From NCBI RefSeq assembly GCF_016862975.1, contig NZ_BONZ01000013.1, positions 1-64,000 of the forward strand: a stretch of DNA of 64,000 nucleotides. The letters run 5' to 3'. Below the pieces are notes generated by a model, which saw nothing but the letters and a program-made list of their open reading frames with translations, was not told where the DNA came from and searched no databases. The stretch is from Rugosimonospora africana. GTDB taxonomy: Bacteria; Actinomycetota; Actinomycetes; Mycobacteriales; Micromonosporaceae. Positions 17,399-24,842 of the stretch are shown piece after piece; positions within the stretch are counted from its first letter, which is position 1; every line of letters begins with the position of its first letter. Made by a program: the position numbers and the translations under genes.

Positions 17399-17411
17399 CT
17401 AGCGCTGCTAG
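17399..17411 (+). promoter_or_regulatory. Palindromic operator 2 upstream of the DUF4267 gene
   Basis: CTAGCGCTGCTAG is a perfect palindrome sharing CTAGCG and GCTAG half-sites with the first site. It ends 5 bp before the GGAG ribosome site (17417-17420), so bound protein would block transcription start or early elongation. Confidence 0.7.
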
Positions 17412-17427
17412 AAATTGGAGACGGGTC

Positions 17428-17799
17428 ATGCTCACCCCCATCGCCTACGGGCTAGCCATCGTCCTCGGTGTCTTCGTGGTCTTCATCGGCGTGCGGTTCC
17501 TCGTCGCGCCCCAGTCGTCGGCCGCCGGCTACGGCGTCCCGGCCAAGAAGGACGGAGACTCCGCGTACCTGACCATCAAGGGAGTGCGGGACTCCGTATA
17601 CGGGCTCCTCGCTCTCGCCCTGATCGCCTTCGCGTCGGCCCACGCGGTCGGCTGGTACATGCTGGTCGTCGCGATCGCCCCGCTCGGTGACATGGTCATC
17701 GTGCTGCGGCACGGCGGGCCCAAGGCGGTCGCCTTCGGCGTTCACTTCGCCACCGCCGTCGTGATGCTCATCAACGCCGCACTGCTGTTCGCAATCTGA
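17428..17799 (+). CDS. DUF4267-type small membrane protein
   Basis: A 123-residue protein with four predicted TM helices (about residues 4-24, 54-71, 74-92 and 100-121) and the loop FLVAPQSSAAGYGVP, typical of DUF4267 proteins. The function of the family is unknown. ATG 17428 has an ideal ribosome site, GGAG at 17417-17420. Two matching CTAGCG-type palindromes upstream indicate tight repression, but no TetR-type gene is in this window, so the regulator acts in trans from elsewhere. The last codons and the stop are tandemly duplicated downstream. Confidence 0.78.
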   Translation: MLTPIAYGLAIVLGVFVVFIGVRFLVAPQSSAAGYGVPAKKDGDSAYLTIKGVRDSVYGLLALALIAFASAHAVGWYMLVVAIAPLGDMVIVLRHGGPKAVAFGVHFATAVVMLINAALLFAI

Positions 17800-17881
17800 G
17801 ATGCCGCACTGCAGTTCGCGATCTGAGATGCCGCACTGCTGTTCGCGATCTGAGATGCCGCGCCGCTGTTCGCCCTCGGGG
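17774..17881 (+). repeat. 27-bp tandem repeat spanning the DUF4267 stop codon
   Basis: Four units (17774-17800, 17801-17827, 17828-17854, 17855-17881) share ATGCCGCACTGC-TTCGCGATCTGAG. The first is the 3' end of the gene; the next two repeat the final codons and TGA almost exactly; the last is diverged. It ends 7 bp before the pxpA stop. Confidence 0.92.
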
Positions 17882-17887
17882 ATCGGG

Positions 17888-18634
17888 TCAGCCACCCGCG
17901 CCAGCGAACGGGGCGACCCGGACGCCGGCCGCGTGCAACGCCCCGCGGACCGCCCGAGCCATGGCCACGGCGCCGGGGGTGTCGCCATGCACGCACAGCG
18001 ACTCCACCGGCAGCCGGATCGTCGCCCCGTCGACCGCGACCACGGTGCCCTCGGTCGCGACGCGTACGGCCCGGGCCGCGACCTGGTCGATGTCCCGCAG
18101 CACGGCACCCGGCTCGCGACGGGAGAGCAGGCGCCCGTCCGGCCGGTACGCGCGATCGGCGAAGCCCTCTGCCACAACCCGCAGGCCGGCGTCGGCGGCC
18201 AGCCGGGCGAGCACCGAGCCCGGCTGGCACAGCACCGCGATGTCGTCCCGCCACGCCAGTACCGCGTCGACCACCGCACCCGCCTGGGCGGGGTCCACGG
18301 CCGCCGTGTTGTACAGCGCCCCGTGCGGCTTCAGGTACGTCACCGGGCCGAACGCCGACAGCGCGCCGATCTGGTACAGGATGTCGTCGCGCAGCTCGCC
18401 GGCATCGACGTCGATGTATCGCCGGCCGAACCCGGACAGGTCGCGATAGCCCACGTGGGCACCGGTCGCCACGCCGCGGGTCGCCGCGTACCCGCAGACC
18501 CGCCGCATCGTCGAGGGATCCCCGGCGTGGTAGCCGCAGGCCACGTTGGCACTGGTCACCGTGTCGAGAAGCGCTTCGTCGTCGCCGAGGCGCCAGATGC
18601 CGAAGCCCTCGCCGAGGTCGCTGTTGAGGTCCAT
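17888..18634 (-). CDS. pxpA: 5-oxoprolinase (ATP-hydrolysing) subunit PxpA
   Basis: A 248-residue LamB/YcsF-family protein, the usual length. It starts with the signature MDLNSDLGEGFGIWRLGDDE and keeps TSANVACGYHAGDPSTM, with metal-binding His and Asp, and YLKPHGALYN. PxpA works with PxpB and PxpC to convert 5-oxoproline to glutamate with ATP. Here pxpA is on the minus strand downstream of a small membrane-protein gene (4-bp gap) and a proA paralogue, while pxpB and pxpC are divergent. All five flank the same control region at 20430-20601, supporting co-regulation. Confidence 0.93.
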   Translation of the reverse strand: MDLNSDLGEGFGIWRLGDDEALLDTVTSANVACGYHAGDPSTMRRVCGYAATRGVATGAHVGYRDLSGFGRRYIDVDAGELRDDILYQIGALSAFGPVTYLKPHGALYNTAAVDPAQAGAVVDAVLAWRDDIAVLCQPGSVLARLAADAGLRVVAEGFADRAYRPDGRLLSRREPGAVLRDIDQVAARAVRVATEGTVVAVDGATIRLPVESLCVHGDTPGAVAMARAVRGALHAAGVRVAPFAGAGG

Positions 18635-18638
18635 CGCG

Positions 18639-19064
18639 CTACCTGTCCTCTCTGTTCCGGCGCAGGCCGTGGACGCTGCCGGCACGGAAGGCGGCCGCCG
18701 CGATAGCGCCGATGGCGGTGAGGCCGATCGGGGTCGGGTGCATGAATTCGATGACAATGATCGCCAGGACACCGGTACAGCCGGTCCCGACGCAGATCAC
18801 CGCGAGGTGGTCGGAGAGCCGGCTGGCCGGGCGCCACCGCGAGGGACCCGGCGGCCCGCCGCCGTCGAGGATGTCCTGCTCCCAGTCGCCGTCCTCGTCG
18901 CCGAAGTCGGTGAAGTGGCCGATATCCCTGAGGTCGGCCAGGACGCCCAACTTGTGCAGGACCAGGTTCACCGCGCGCCGCCATCGGTTCCGGGACTGGC
19001 CGCCGGGTCTACGCAGGAGAGGCAGGAGAGCCGGCGCGGTGTGTTCGGGGCGGAGGCGGTCCAT
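18639..19064 (-). CDS. Small membrane protein in the 5-oxoproline cluster
   Basis: A 141-residue protein with two adjacent hydrophobic segments near residues 87-104 and 110-127, an acidic stretch (DFGDEDGDWEQDILDGG) before them and basic ends. The family is not recognised. ATG 19064 has AAGAGG upstream at a good spacing. It is 4 bp from pxpA and about 100 bp after the proA-like gene, so it is probably co-transcribed with pxpA. It could help uptake or membrane attachment, but nothing in the sequence shows this. Confidence 0.65.
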   Translation of the reverse strand: MDRLRPEHTAPALLPLLRRPGGQSRNRWRRAVNLVLHKLGVLADLRDIGHFTDFGDEDGDWEQDILDGGGPPGPSRWRPASRLSDHLAVICVGTGCTGVLAIIVIEFMHPTPIGLTAIGAIAAAAFRAGSVHGLRRNREDR

Positions 19065-19119
19065 GGCCGTACCTCTTTTCGGTCCGCAGTGTCACCTTCC
19101 GTCGACAGCGGTGTCGAAT

Positions 19120-19155
19120 CCGCTCGCCCGATCCGGGTACCGGCCAGGCGAGCGG
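19120..19155 (-). terminator. Hairpin after the proA-like gene
   Basis: Arms 19120-19128 and 19147-19155 pair over 9 bp (CCGCTCGCC with GGCGAGCGG). The loop contains a second small palindrome CCGGGTACCGG. It lies just after the minus-strand stop at 19161 and may attenuate read-through into the pxpA part. Confidence 0.5.
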
Positions 19156-19160
19156 GTGGT

Positions 19161-20429
19161 TCAGTCCAGGTCGGCCGCTCGCGCGGCCGGCGTGACGACG
19201 TACTGGCGCAGGCGCAGGTCGCGGAACGTGACCGGCCCACGAGGCCCCGGTACCCGATCGATGTTGATTCCGGTCTCCGGGACCGCGAGCAGTTTGAATC
19301 CGTCCAGCAGGCGGGTGGTCGCGTTCCAGAAGCCGCCGGTGCCGGCGTAGCTGCCCAGGAACTCGCCGGCCGCGGCGGAATCCTCGGCCACGATGGCCGC
19401 CGCCAGTCCGGAGGTCTCCTCGTTCGCGATCCGAGCGGCGTCGACGGGCCCGTCCGCCGGCGCGATCGTCACCGTCGCGTCCGCCGCGGAGTCGAGGGCC
19501 CACTCGTGCCCGATCGGGAAATCGTGCGGGGGCAGCATCGCGCGGATGCTCGGCTGCTGCGCGGCGAGGAGGTCGACGATCCACGGCGTGCTCTGCTCCC
19601 AGATCGCCCGGTCGACGAGCAGCAGGTTGAGCCGGTTGCAGACGCCCAACCGGTCCACGCTGGCCACGATGAGGTCTTCCGCGCGGCGCCGGTCGGCCGA
19701 CGGATGCAGATACATCACCCCACCGCCGTCGGCGTGCGCGAGGGTCTTGACGCCGTTGAGGGCGGCACGCTGAGCCAGCTCGCGGGTGCTGTCGCCGCTG
19801 CCGCGCAGGATGACCAGCGGGATCAGGCCGGGCTGGCTCACCAGGGCCGCGGCCGACTCGCGCCCCGGCACCCGGACCAGTTGGATCGCGTCGGGGTCGA
19901 GCCCGGCTTCGGCGAGTGCCGGCCCGACCACCTCGTCCATGAGGGCGGCAGCCGACCGCAGCGCCGCCGAGCCGGTCCGCAGCACTCCCGCGTTGCGGGA
20001 CTTGATGAGCTGGGACGCGATGTCCACCACCACGTTGGGCCGCGCTTCGAAGTTGGCGCCGATCACGCCGACCGGGCGGCTCCACTCCTGAAGCAGGAGC
20101 CCACCGGGCAACTCGCGGACGGTGACCCTGGACGGCTCGGGCGCCAGGTCGGCGAGGGCGGTGAGCTGGTCGGCCATGCCGGCCAGCCGGTCCGCACCGA
20201 GCCGCAACCGGTCGGTGAGGCCCACGCTCAGTTTGGCCTCGGCGGCGGCCTCGAGATCGGCCCGGTTGGCCGCGAGGAGCGCCTCCGGCGCCTTGCTCAG
20301 GCGGGTCACCATCCCGCGCAGGGCCAGGCCGATGGTCTCGTCCGAGGCCGCGGCCAGCGAGGAGGCCGCCTGGTGCGCCCGCCGGGCGGCGTCGGCGACT
20401 GCCCCATGCGTTTCGGTCACGTCTGTCAT
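19161..20429 (-). CDS. proA: Gamma-glutamyl phosphate reductase (ProA) paralogue
   Basis: A 422-residue aldehyde-dehydrogenase-fold protein of ProA length. RPVGVIGANFEARPNVVVD, the substrate loop with SGDST, and the active Cys in LGVCNRLN (C264) are visible. ProA reduces gamma-glutamyl phosphate to glutamate semialdehyde with NADPH in proline synthesis. Two conserved blocks are altered: KTQRPGVCNA is replaced by VDRLGVCNRLN, and the usual EGxCHxYVD by DGGGVMYLH, so this may not be the housekeeping enzyme. No proB lies beside it. ATG 20429 has GAGGGG upstream. Because gamma-glutamyl phosphate cyclises to 5-oxoproline, its linkage to pxpABC is chemically sensible. Substrate specificity is unproven. 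Confidence 0.8.
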   Translation of the reverse strand: MTDVTETHGAVADAARRAHQAASSLAAASDETIGLALRGMVTRLSKAPEALLAANRADLEAAAEAKLSVGLTDRLRLGADRLAGMADQLTALADLAPEPSRVTVRELPGGLLLQEWSRPVGVIGANFEARPNVVVDIASQLIKSRNAGVLRTGSAALRSAAALMDEVVGPALAEAGLDPDAIQLVRVPGRESAAALVSQPGLIPLVILRGSGDSTRELAQRAALNGVKTLAHADGGGVMYLHPSADRRRAEDLIVASVDRLGVCNRLNLLLVDRAIWEQSTPWIVDLLAAQQPSIRAMLPPHDFPIGHEWALDSAADATVTIAPADGPVDAARIANEETSGLAAAIVAEDSAAAGEFLGSYAGTGGFWNATTRLLDGFKLLAVPETGINIDRVPGPRGPVTFRDLRLRQYVVTPAARAADLD

Positions 20430-20504
20430 GAGATGCCCCTCGGGGTCGAACCTGATCTTCGGCGACGCTCGCTTTACGCGCCCTGCAACCGACTGTAGGG
20501 TGTC

Positions 20505-20517
20505 GATTGTTGAACAA
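20505..20517 (+). promoter_or_regulatory. GntR-type operator, left copy
   Basis: GATTGTTGAACAA contains the palindrome TTGTT-G-AACAA (20507-20517). It is the exact reverse complement of a 13-mer at 20558-20570, placing twin sites in the divergent proA/gntR promoter region. Confidence 0.75.
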
Positions 20518-20557
20518 CACAGACGGTACCGGCGTGACTCTGACTCGTGCAACATTT

Positions 20558-20570
20558 TTGTTCAACAATC
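20558..20570 (+). promoter_or_regulatory. GntR-type operator, right copy
   Basis: TTGTTCAACAATC is the reverse complement of the left site, with the same TTGTT-S-AACAA core. It sits 19 bp before the AGGAG of the regulator gene, so autoregulation is likely. Confidence 0.75.
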
Positions 20571-20601
20571 TTTCGTAGAACTGTCTAACAGGAGCCGCCA
20601 T

Positions 20602-21327
20602 ATGACTCGCCCCGAGCGGGCCCGGCCCGGCAGCGGAGCGCTCGCCAGCCTGCCGTCCCTGGCGCCCCTGCCGACCGCCGCCGAGCGAGCCGCGGCCGTG
20701 ATCCGGGAAAACATCTTCGAGGGGAAGTTCCAGCCGGGCACCGCGCTGCCGGAGGCCGCCCTGTCCCAGGCGCTGCAGATCTCCCGCAACACCGTGCGTG
20801 AGGCGTTCCGGGCGCTGATGAGCGAGCACCTGCTGACCTACGAGACCCACAAGGGCGTCGCCGTCCGCGCGCTGACGGTCGCCGACGTCCACGACATCTA
20901 CACGCTGCGGCAGATGTTCGAGACGAGCGCGATCGACCTGCTCGACTCCGGCAGGGCGGAGCTGGATCCGGCCGCGCTGCTGGAGCCGGTGGCGGCCGGC
21001 GAGGCGGCGGGCGCGGCCGACGACTGGGTCACCGCCGGCACCGCGAACCTGCGCTTCCACTCCAACCTGGTCAGCGTGCACGGCAGCACCCGGATGGAAG
21101 AGTTCTTCCGGCGGCTCATGACGGAGATGCGGCTCGGCTTTCTGGCACTGGAGGATCCGAAGACCTTTCACGCGCCGTACCTCGTCCAGAACCGCTCCAT
21201 CGCAGACAAGATCATCGGCGGCCGCTACGACGAGGCCCGTACCGACCTCACGGCCTACCTGGAACAGGCCAAGACGGAGGTCGCCGCGGCGGTCGCGAAA
21301 CAGTCCACGGTGGACGATGACCGCTGA
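20602..21327 (+). CDS. GntR/FCD-family transcriptional regulator
   Basis: A 241-residue regulator. The N-terminal winged HTH is clear (residues about 22-90, LPEAALSQALQISRNTVREAFRAL), followed by an all-helical FCD ligand-binding domain with metal-binding-type residues (RFHSNLVSVHGS). FCD regulators sense small carboxylates; by context the ligand could be 5-oxoproline or glutamate. ATG 20602 has AGGAG at 20590-20594 with 7-base spacing. Its 3' end overlaps pxpB by 11 bp, so regulator, pxpB and pxpC form one operon. The twin TTGTT-S-AACAA sites upstream are the probable operators. Confidence 0.9.
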   Translation: MTRPERARPGSGALASLPSLAPLPTAAERAAAVIRENIFEGKFQPGTALPEAALSQALQISRNTVREAFRALMSEHLLTYETHKGVAVRALTVADVHDIYTLRQMFETSAIDLLDSGRAELDPAALLEPVAAGEAAGAADDWVTAGTANLRFHSNLVSVHGSTRMEEFFRRLMTEMRLGFLALEDPKTFHAPYLVQNRSIADKIIGGRYDEARTDLTAYLEQAKTEVAAAVAKQSTVDDDR

Positions 21328-21952
21328 GGTGAGGGTCCGCCCGGTGGGGCTCTCGGCGTGCCTGCTCGACGTGCCGCCCTCGGTGGTCGGCGGGTTGGCC
21401 GAGTACCTGCGGGACTGTCACGACCGAGGGATGCTCGGCGGTGTCGTCGACGTGGTACCCGGTGCCAGCACCGTGCTGCTGGACGGGGCCGGGGCGGCAG
21501 ACCTGGCCCCGGTACTGGGGCCGCTGCTGGCCGGCTGGTTCGGCGGTGGCCCCGACCCGACCCGGGCGGCGGAGCTGGTCGAGATTCCGGTGGCGTACGA
21601 CGGTCCCGACCTCGCGGACGTGGCTCGGCAGGCGGGGCTGAGCGAAGCGGACGTCGTGGCGCTGCACACCCGCGCGCCGATGACGGTCGCGTTCTGCGGG
21701 TTCGCGCCGGGCTTCGCGTACATCGCCGACCTGCCGGTACCGCTGCGGATGCCACGGCTGGCGACCCCGCGCAAAGCGGTACCCGCCGGTTCGGTCGCCA
21801 TCGCCGAGGAGTACACCGGCATCTACCCGCGTACCTCGCCCGGTGGCTGGCGGATCCTCGGCCACACCGCGGCCGAGCTGTGGAACCTCGACCGGGAACC
21901 GCCCGCGCTGCTGAGCCCGGGCACACGCGTTCAGTTCGTCATCGCGCCGTGA
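21317..21952 (+). CDS. pxpB: 5-oxoprolinase subunit PxpB (KipI family)
   Basis: A 211-residue KipI/AHS1-domain protein. The family markers ATVAFCGFAPGFAYI-type loop (here MTVAFCGFAPGFAYIADLP) and AIAEEYTGIYPRTSPGGW are present. With PxpC it forms the ATPase part of ATP-dependent 5-oxoprolinase. ATG 21317 lies inside the end of the regulator gene and the stop overlaps pxpC as GTGA, so translation is coupled through all three genes. Confidence 0.93.
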   Translation: MTAEVRVRPVGLSACLLDVPPSVVGGLAEYLRDCHDRGMLGGVVDVVPGASTVLLDGAGAADLAPVLGPLLAGWFGGGPDPTRAAELVEIPVAYDGPDLADVARQAGLSEADVVALHTRAPMTVAFCGFAPGFAYIADLPVPLRMPRLATPRKAVPAGSVAIAEEYTGIYPRTSPGGWRILGHTAAELWNLDREPPALLSPGTRVQFVIAP

Positions 21953-22881
21953 AACCGCCGACTCTCGACGTGCTCCGCCTCGGCCTGCTCGCCACGGTGC
22001 AGGATCTGGGCCGGCCGGGGCTCGCGCACCTGGGGGTCCCCCGGTCCGGCGCCGCCGACCGGGACAGCCTGCTGCTGGGCAACCGCCTGCTCGGCAACCC
22101 GCCCGACGCGGCCGGGATCGAGGCGACCGCACTCGGTCTCGACGTCCGGCTCGACCAGCCCCGGTGGATCGCGGTGACCGGTGCCACCTGCCGCGTGTCG
22201 ATCGCCGGCCGTCCGGCCGACCTGCACGCCCCGCAGTACGTACCGGCCGGGGCGACGCTGTCGATCGGCCGCGCGGAGAACGGGATCCGGACGTACCTGG
22301 CCGTGGCCGGCGGGATCGCGTGCCCGCCGGTACTGCACAGCCGCTCCACCGACACCCTCAGCGGGATCGGCCCCGCCCCGCTGGCGGCCGGCACCGTGCT
22401 CCCCCTCGGGCCGGCTGCCGGCGACCCGGCTCCGGTCGACATCGCGCCCCGCGCACGCATCCCGGAAACGGCCTGGGTACGGCTGGTTCTCGGGCCGCGC
22501 GACGACTGGTTCGCGGGCGACACGATCGACGGGCTCTTCGCCGCGACGTACCAGGTGTCGACCGCGAGCAACCGGGTCGGCGTACGGCTCGACGGGCCCG
22601 AGGTACCGGTGCGCCACTCCGGCGGCCTGCCGAGCGAGGGGATGGTGCTCGGGGCGGTACAGATTCCGGCCAGCGGCAAGCCCATCGTCTTCCTGGCCGA
22701 CCACCCGACCACCGGCGGCTACCCGGTGGTCGGCGTCGTGCACCCCGACGACCTGTGGATGATGGCCCAGGCCGCGCCCGGCACCCGGGTACGCTTCCGC
22801 CGCGTGGCCACTCCGCCCACCGGCACCGTGCTGCGCCTGGCCGAATCCGCCCGGCACACCGCGCCGGTCAATCGCCGCTGA
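21949..22881 (+). CDS. pxpC: 5-oxoprolinase subunit PxpC (KipA family)
   Basis: A 310-residue KipA/AHS2 (biotin-dependent carboxylase-like) protein. It begins with VLRLGLLATVQDLGRPGLAHLGVP and keeps SGAADRDS, the family-typical IQVPPSG-like block (VQIPASGKPIVFLAD) and HPTTGGYPVVG. It pairs with PxpB, and with PxpA hydrolyses 5-oxoproline to glutamate. The GTG start overlaps the pxpB stop by 4 bp. The 3' end overlaps the convergent Nudix-GNAT gene by 14 bp. Confidence 0.93.
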   Translation: MKPPTLDVLRLGLLATVQDLGRPGLAHLGVPRSGAADRDSLLLGNRLLGNPPDAAGIEATALGLDVRLDQPRWIAVTGATCRVSIAGRPADLHAPQYVPAGATLSIGRAENGIRTYLAVAGGIACPPVLHSRSTDTLSGIGPAPLAAGTVLPLGPAAGDPAPVDIAPRARIPETAWVRLVLGPRDDWFAGDTIDGLFAATYQVSTASNRVGVRLDGPEVPVRHSGGLPSEGMVLGAVQIPASGKPIVFLADHPTTGGYPVVGVVHPDDLWMMAQAAPGTRVRFRRVATPPTGTVLRLAESARHTAPVNRR

Positions 22882-23704
22882 CCCGGCTCCGGTCGAACAC
22901 ACACAGCGCGTACCGGTGCCCGTCAGACTCCCGCTCGAAGTCGTACGCGCGGCGGAAACCGGCCTTCTGGCACGCGCGTACGGCGGCGCCGTCGGCGGCG
23001 AGCGGATCCGCGACCACAAACCGCGTCTTCGGGAAGCGCGGCAGCACGATGTCGTGGACGACGCTCCAGATCACCCGCGTCCCGATGCCCCGGCCGGCCA
23101 GCTCCGGATCGCCGATCGCGCAGTGGACAGCGACGGCGTCGGCGCCGTCGTCGGTCGCCCAGCGGGCGGCCTCGAAATACTCCTCGTCCGAGGCGAGCGG
23201 CGCCGACCGGGCCAGCCCGATGGGACGGTCCGCCATCAGGACGGCGTCCACCGCGTCGGACTCGGGAGCGAAGGAGATCCGATCCAGCGGTACGGACAGG
23301 GCCCGCCGCATCCCGTCCGCGACGAACCGTGGCCTGACCCGCGCGTACGCGTCCTCCGGCGGTACCCATTCGAACCGGTCGTGCTCGACGTCGACCAGAG
23401 TCACCTGCGCGTCCGACCCGACCCGGGCGGCGAACGAAACCCAACTCCCGCTGAGGTCGACCGGCGCCACCTCGATGCCGGCCAGGCCGGTCTCCTCGGT
23501 CAGTTCGCGCAACGCGGCGGGGAGGATCGCCTCGCCCGGCTGGCGGGAACCGGCCGGTGTCGTCCATCCCCACGGACCCGCGTAGTCGACACCCTGGTGC
23601 GCCCGGTGCAGCAGCAGCACGGCGCCGTCGTCGCGACCTACCACGATGCTGGCCCCGTTCGGCCATTCCTCGGCGATCGGCAATCCGTCCCACGTCGTGG
23701 CCAT
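22868..23704 (-). CDS. Nudix hydrolase-GNAT acetyltransferase fusion
   Basis: A 278-residue fusion. Residues about 1-130 form a Nudix domain with a perfect Nudix box: the Gly of GSRQPGE, then REL-T-EE-T-GL, spaced as Gx5Ex7REUxEExGU. Residues about 135-278 look like a GNAT domain, with an acetyl-CoA loop in PELAGRGIGTRVIWSVVHDI and a late ACQKAGFRRAYDFE, similar to the C-terminal part of aminoglycoside 6'-type acetyltransferases. ATG 23704 has AGGAG six bases upstream; the TTG at 23710 is not needed. Nudix domains cleave nucleoside-diphosphate-X bonds. Whether the two activities act on one substrate is unknown. Confidence 0.82.
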   Translation of the reverse strand: MATTWDGLPIAEEWPNGASIVVGRDDGAVLLLHRAHQGVDYAGPWGWTTPAGSRQPGEAILPAALRELTEETGLAGIEVAPVDLSGSWVSFAARVGSDAQVTLVDVEHDRFEWVPPEDAYARVRPRFVADGMRRALSVPLDRISFAPESDAVDAVLMADRPIGLARSAPLASDEEYFEAARWATDDGADAVAVHCAIGDPELAGRGIGTRVIWSVVHDIVLPRFPKTRFVVADPLAADGAAVRACQKAGFRRAYDFERESDGHRYALCVFDRSRVSGD

Positions 23705-23778
23705 CAGCAACTCCTCTGGCGATGTGGCGTCGCACTGCCGATTATCGCCGGTAAGGACACCCCGCCCGCGGGAGCCGC

Positions 23779-23815
23779 GGGGCGGGTGCCGGCCCCCGTC
23801 GCCGGCACCCGCCCC
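23779..23815 (-). terminator. Strong hairpin terminator
   Basis: Perfect 15-bp stem (23779-23793 with 23801-23815) around a 7-nt loop, 20 bp beyond the minus-strand stop at 23835. It separates the CU044_5270 gene from the downstream Nudix-GNAT gene. Confidence 0.85.
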
Positions 23816-23834
23816 GAACGCTTCCGGCTCGACC

Positions 23835-24842
23835 TCAGGAGGTCTGGCCGACCCGGTCCACGATCGTCACCTTGAGCACGGCCGTCGACTCCAGCACCTG
23901 GCCGGCCTTGAGCCCGTCCTCGTTGCGTACCTGGACCAGGCGCTCGCCGAGGAAGGCATGGGTACCCCGATCGAAGATCAGCTCCTGGCGCTGGCCCTGC
24001 ACCTCGGTGAGGGCCACCGCCACACCGCCGCGTCCGGCCTCATCGGTCACGTTTCCGACCACCGTCACGCCCGGAATCTTCGCCACCGCGTTGAAGACCG
24101 CGGCCAGCGACGCCGGGCTCAGGTACGCCTCGCGGATGAGGTCACCGGCCGCGGTGAACGCCTCCTGGTCGCGTGGATTCTTCGTACCGCCCGCGTTGCG
24201 GTAGAGCAGGGCGCGCATGCCGTCCGCGTCGGTCGGCAGGTCGCCACGATAGTTGGGGATGGGCTTGCAGGGCTGCGAGACAGTCTGTTCGCCCTTGGTC
24301 TGCTTCTCCACCCCGCCGCGGCAACCCGGCAGCGGTATCTCCTGCCAGCCGCCCGCGTCCGACCTCGGATGTTGACGGATCAGGCCGTCACCGGTGCCGT
24401 CGACCGACAGCCAGGCCCGGCGTTCGTTCGAGGTGGTGACCTGACTCGAGTCGCCGCCCTGCCCCTGCGACAGCTGGGTCGCGGTGGCGATGGAGTCGGC
24501 GTAGACGAACTGGTCGCCGCGGACAGTCAGCATCGGCCCGTGCTGCGCCAGCGAGGCGGCATCGTGGAGGATGTCCGCCGCCGAGGCGCGCGATGCCGGA
24601 GCGTGGCCGCCGAAGGGCACCACCTGTGTCACCAGTACGCCTGCGGTCACCACGGCGGCCAGCCCGCCGGCGACGCCCAGCCGCCAGCCCATCGACGGCA
24701 GCGCGAACCTCGGTCGCCGGTACCCGCCGCGGCCCGCGACGGTCGCCTCGGTCAACACCCGCTGGCGCAGTCGCGCGGGCGGGTTCGCGCCGGCCGGGTC
24801 GAGTTCGCTGCCCAGCACGGCCAGCGCTTCCAGGTCACTCAT
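23835..24842 (-). CDS. CU044_5270-family membrane protein, partner of ECF sigma
   Basis: A 335-residue protein with a short cytoplasmic N-terminus containing PPARLRQRVL, one TM helix at about residues 53-75 and a large outer domain with two Cys (GCRGG and QPCKPI) and late beta strands (GVAVALTEVQGQRQELIFD). CU044_5270-family proteins regularly follow ECF sigma genes, so an anti-sigma or sensor role is inferred. The ATG overlaps the sigma stop by 4 bp (ATGA). A paralogous pair lies at 40197-41857. The substrate sensed outside is unknown. Confidence 0.83.
   Translation of the reverse strand: MSDLEALAVLGSELDPAGANPPARLRQRVLTEATVAGRGGYRRPRFALPSMGWRLGVAGGLAAVVTAGVLVTQVVPFGGHAPASRASAADILHDAASLAQHGPMLTVRGDQFVYADSIATATQLSQGQGGDSSQVTTSNERRAWLSVDGTGDGLIRQHPRSDAGGWQEIPLPGCRGGVEKQTKGEQTVSQPCKPIPNYRGDLPTDADGMRALLYRNAGGTKNPRDQEAFTAAGDLIREAYLSPASLAAVFNAVAKIPGVTVVGNVTDEAGRGGVAVALTEVQGQRQELIFDRGTHAFLGERLVQVRNEDGLKAGQVLESTAVLKVTIVDRVGQTS

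Noticed and set aside
18546-20498. 650-codon plus-strand open frame across pxpA, the small membrane protein and proA
   Set aside because: Spans three genes with strong motifs on the other strand; its translation is charged low-complexity sequence without domains.
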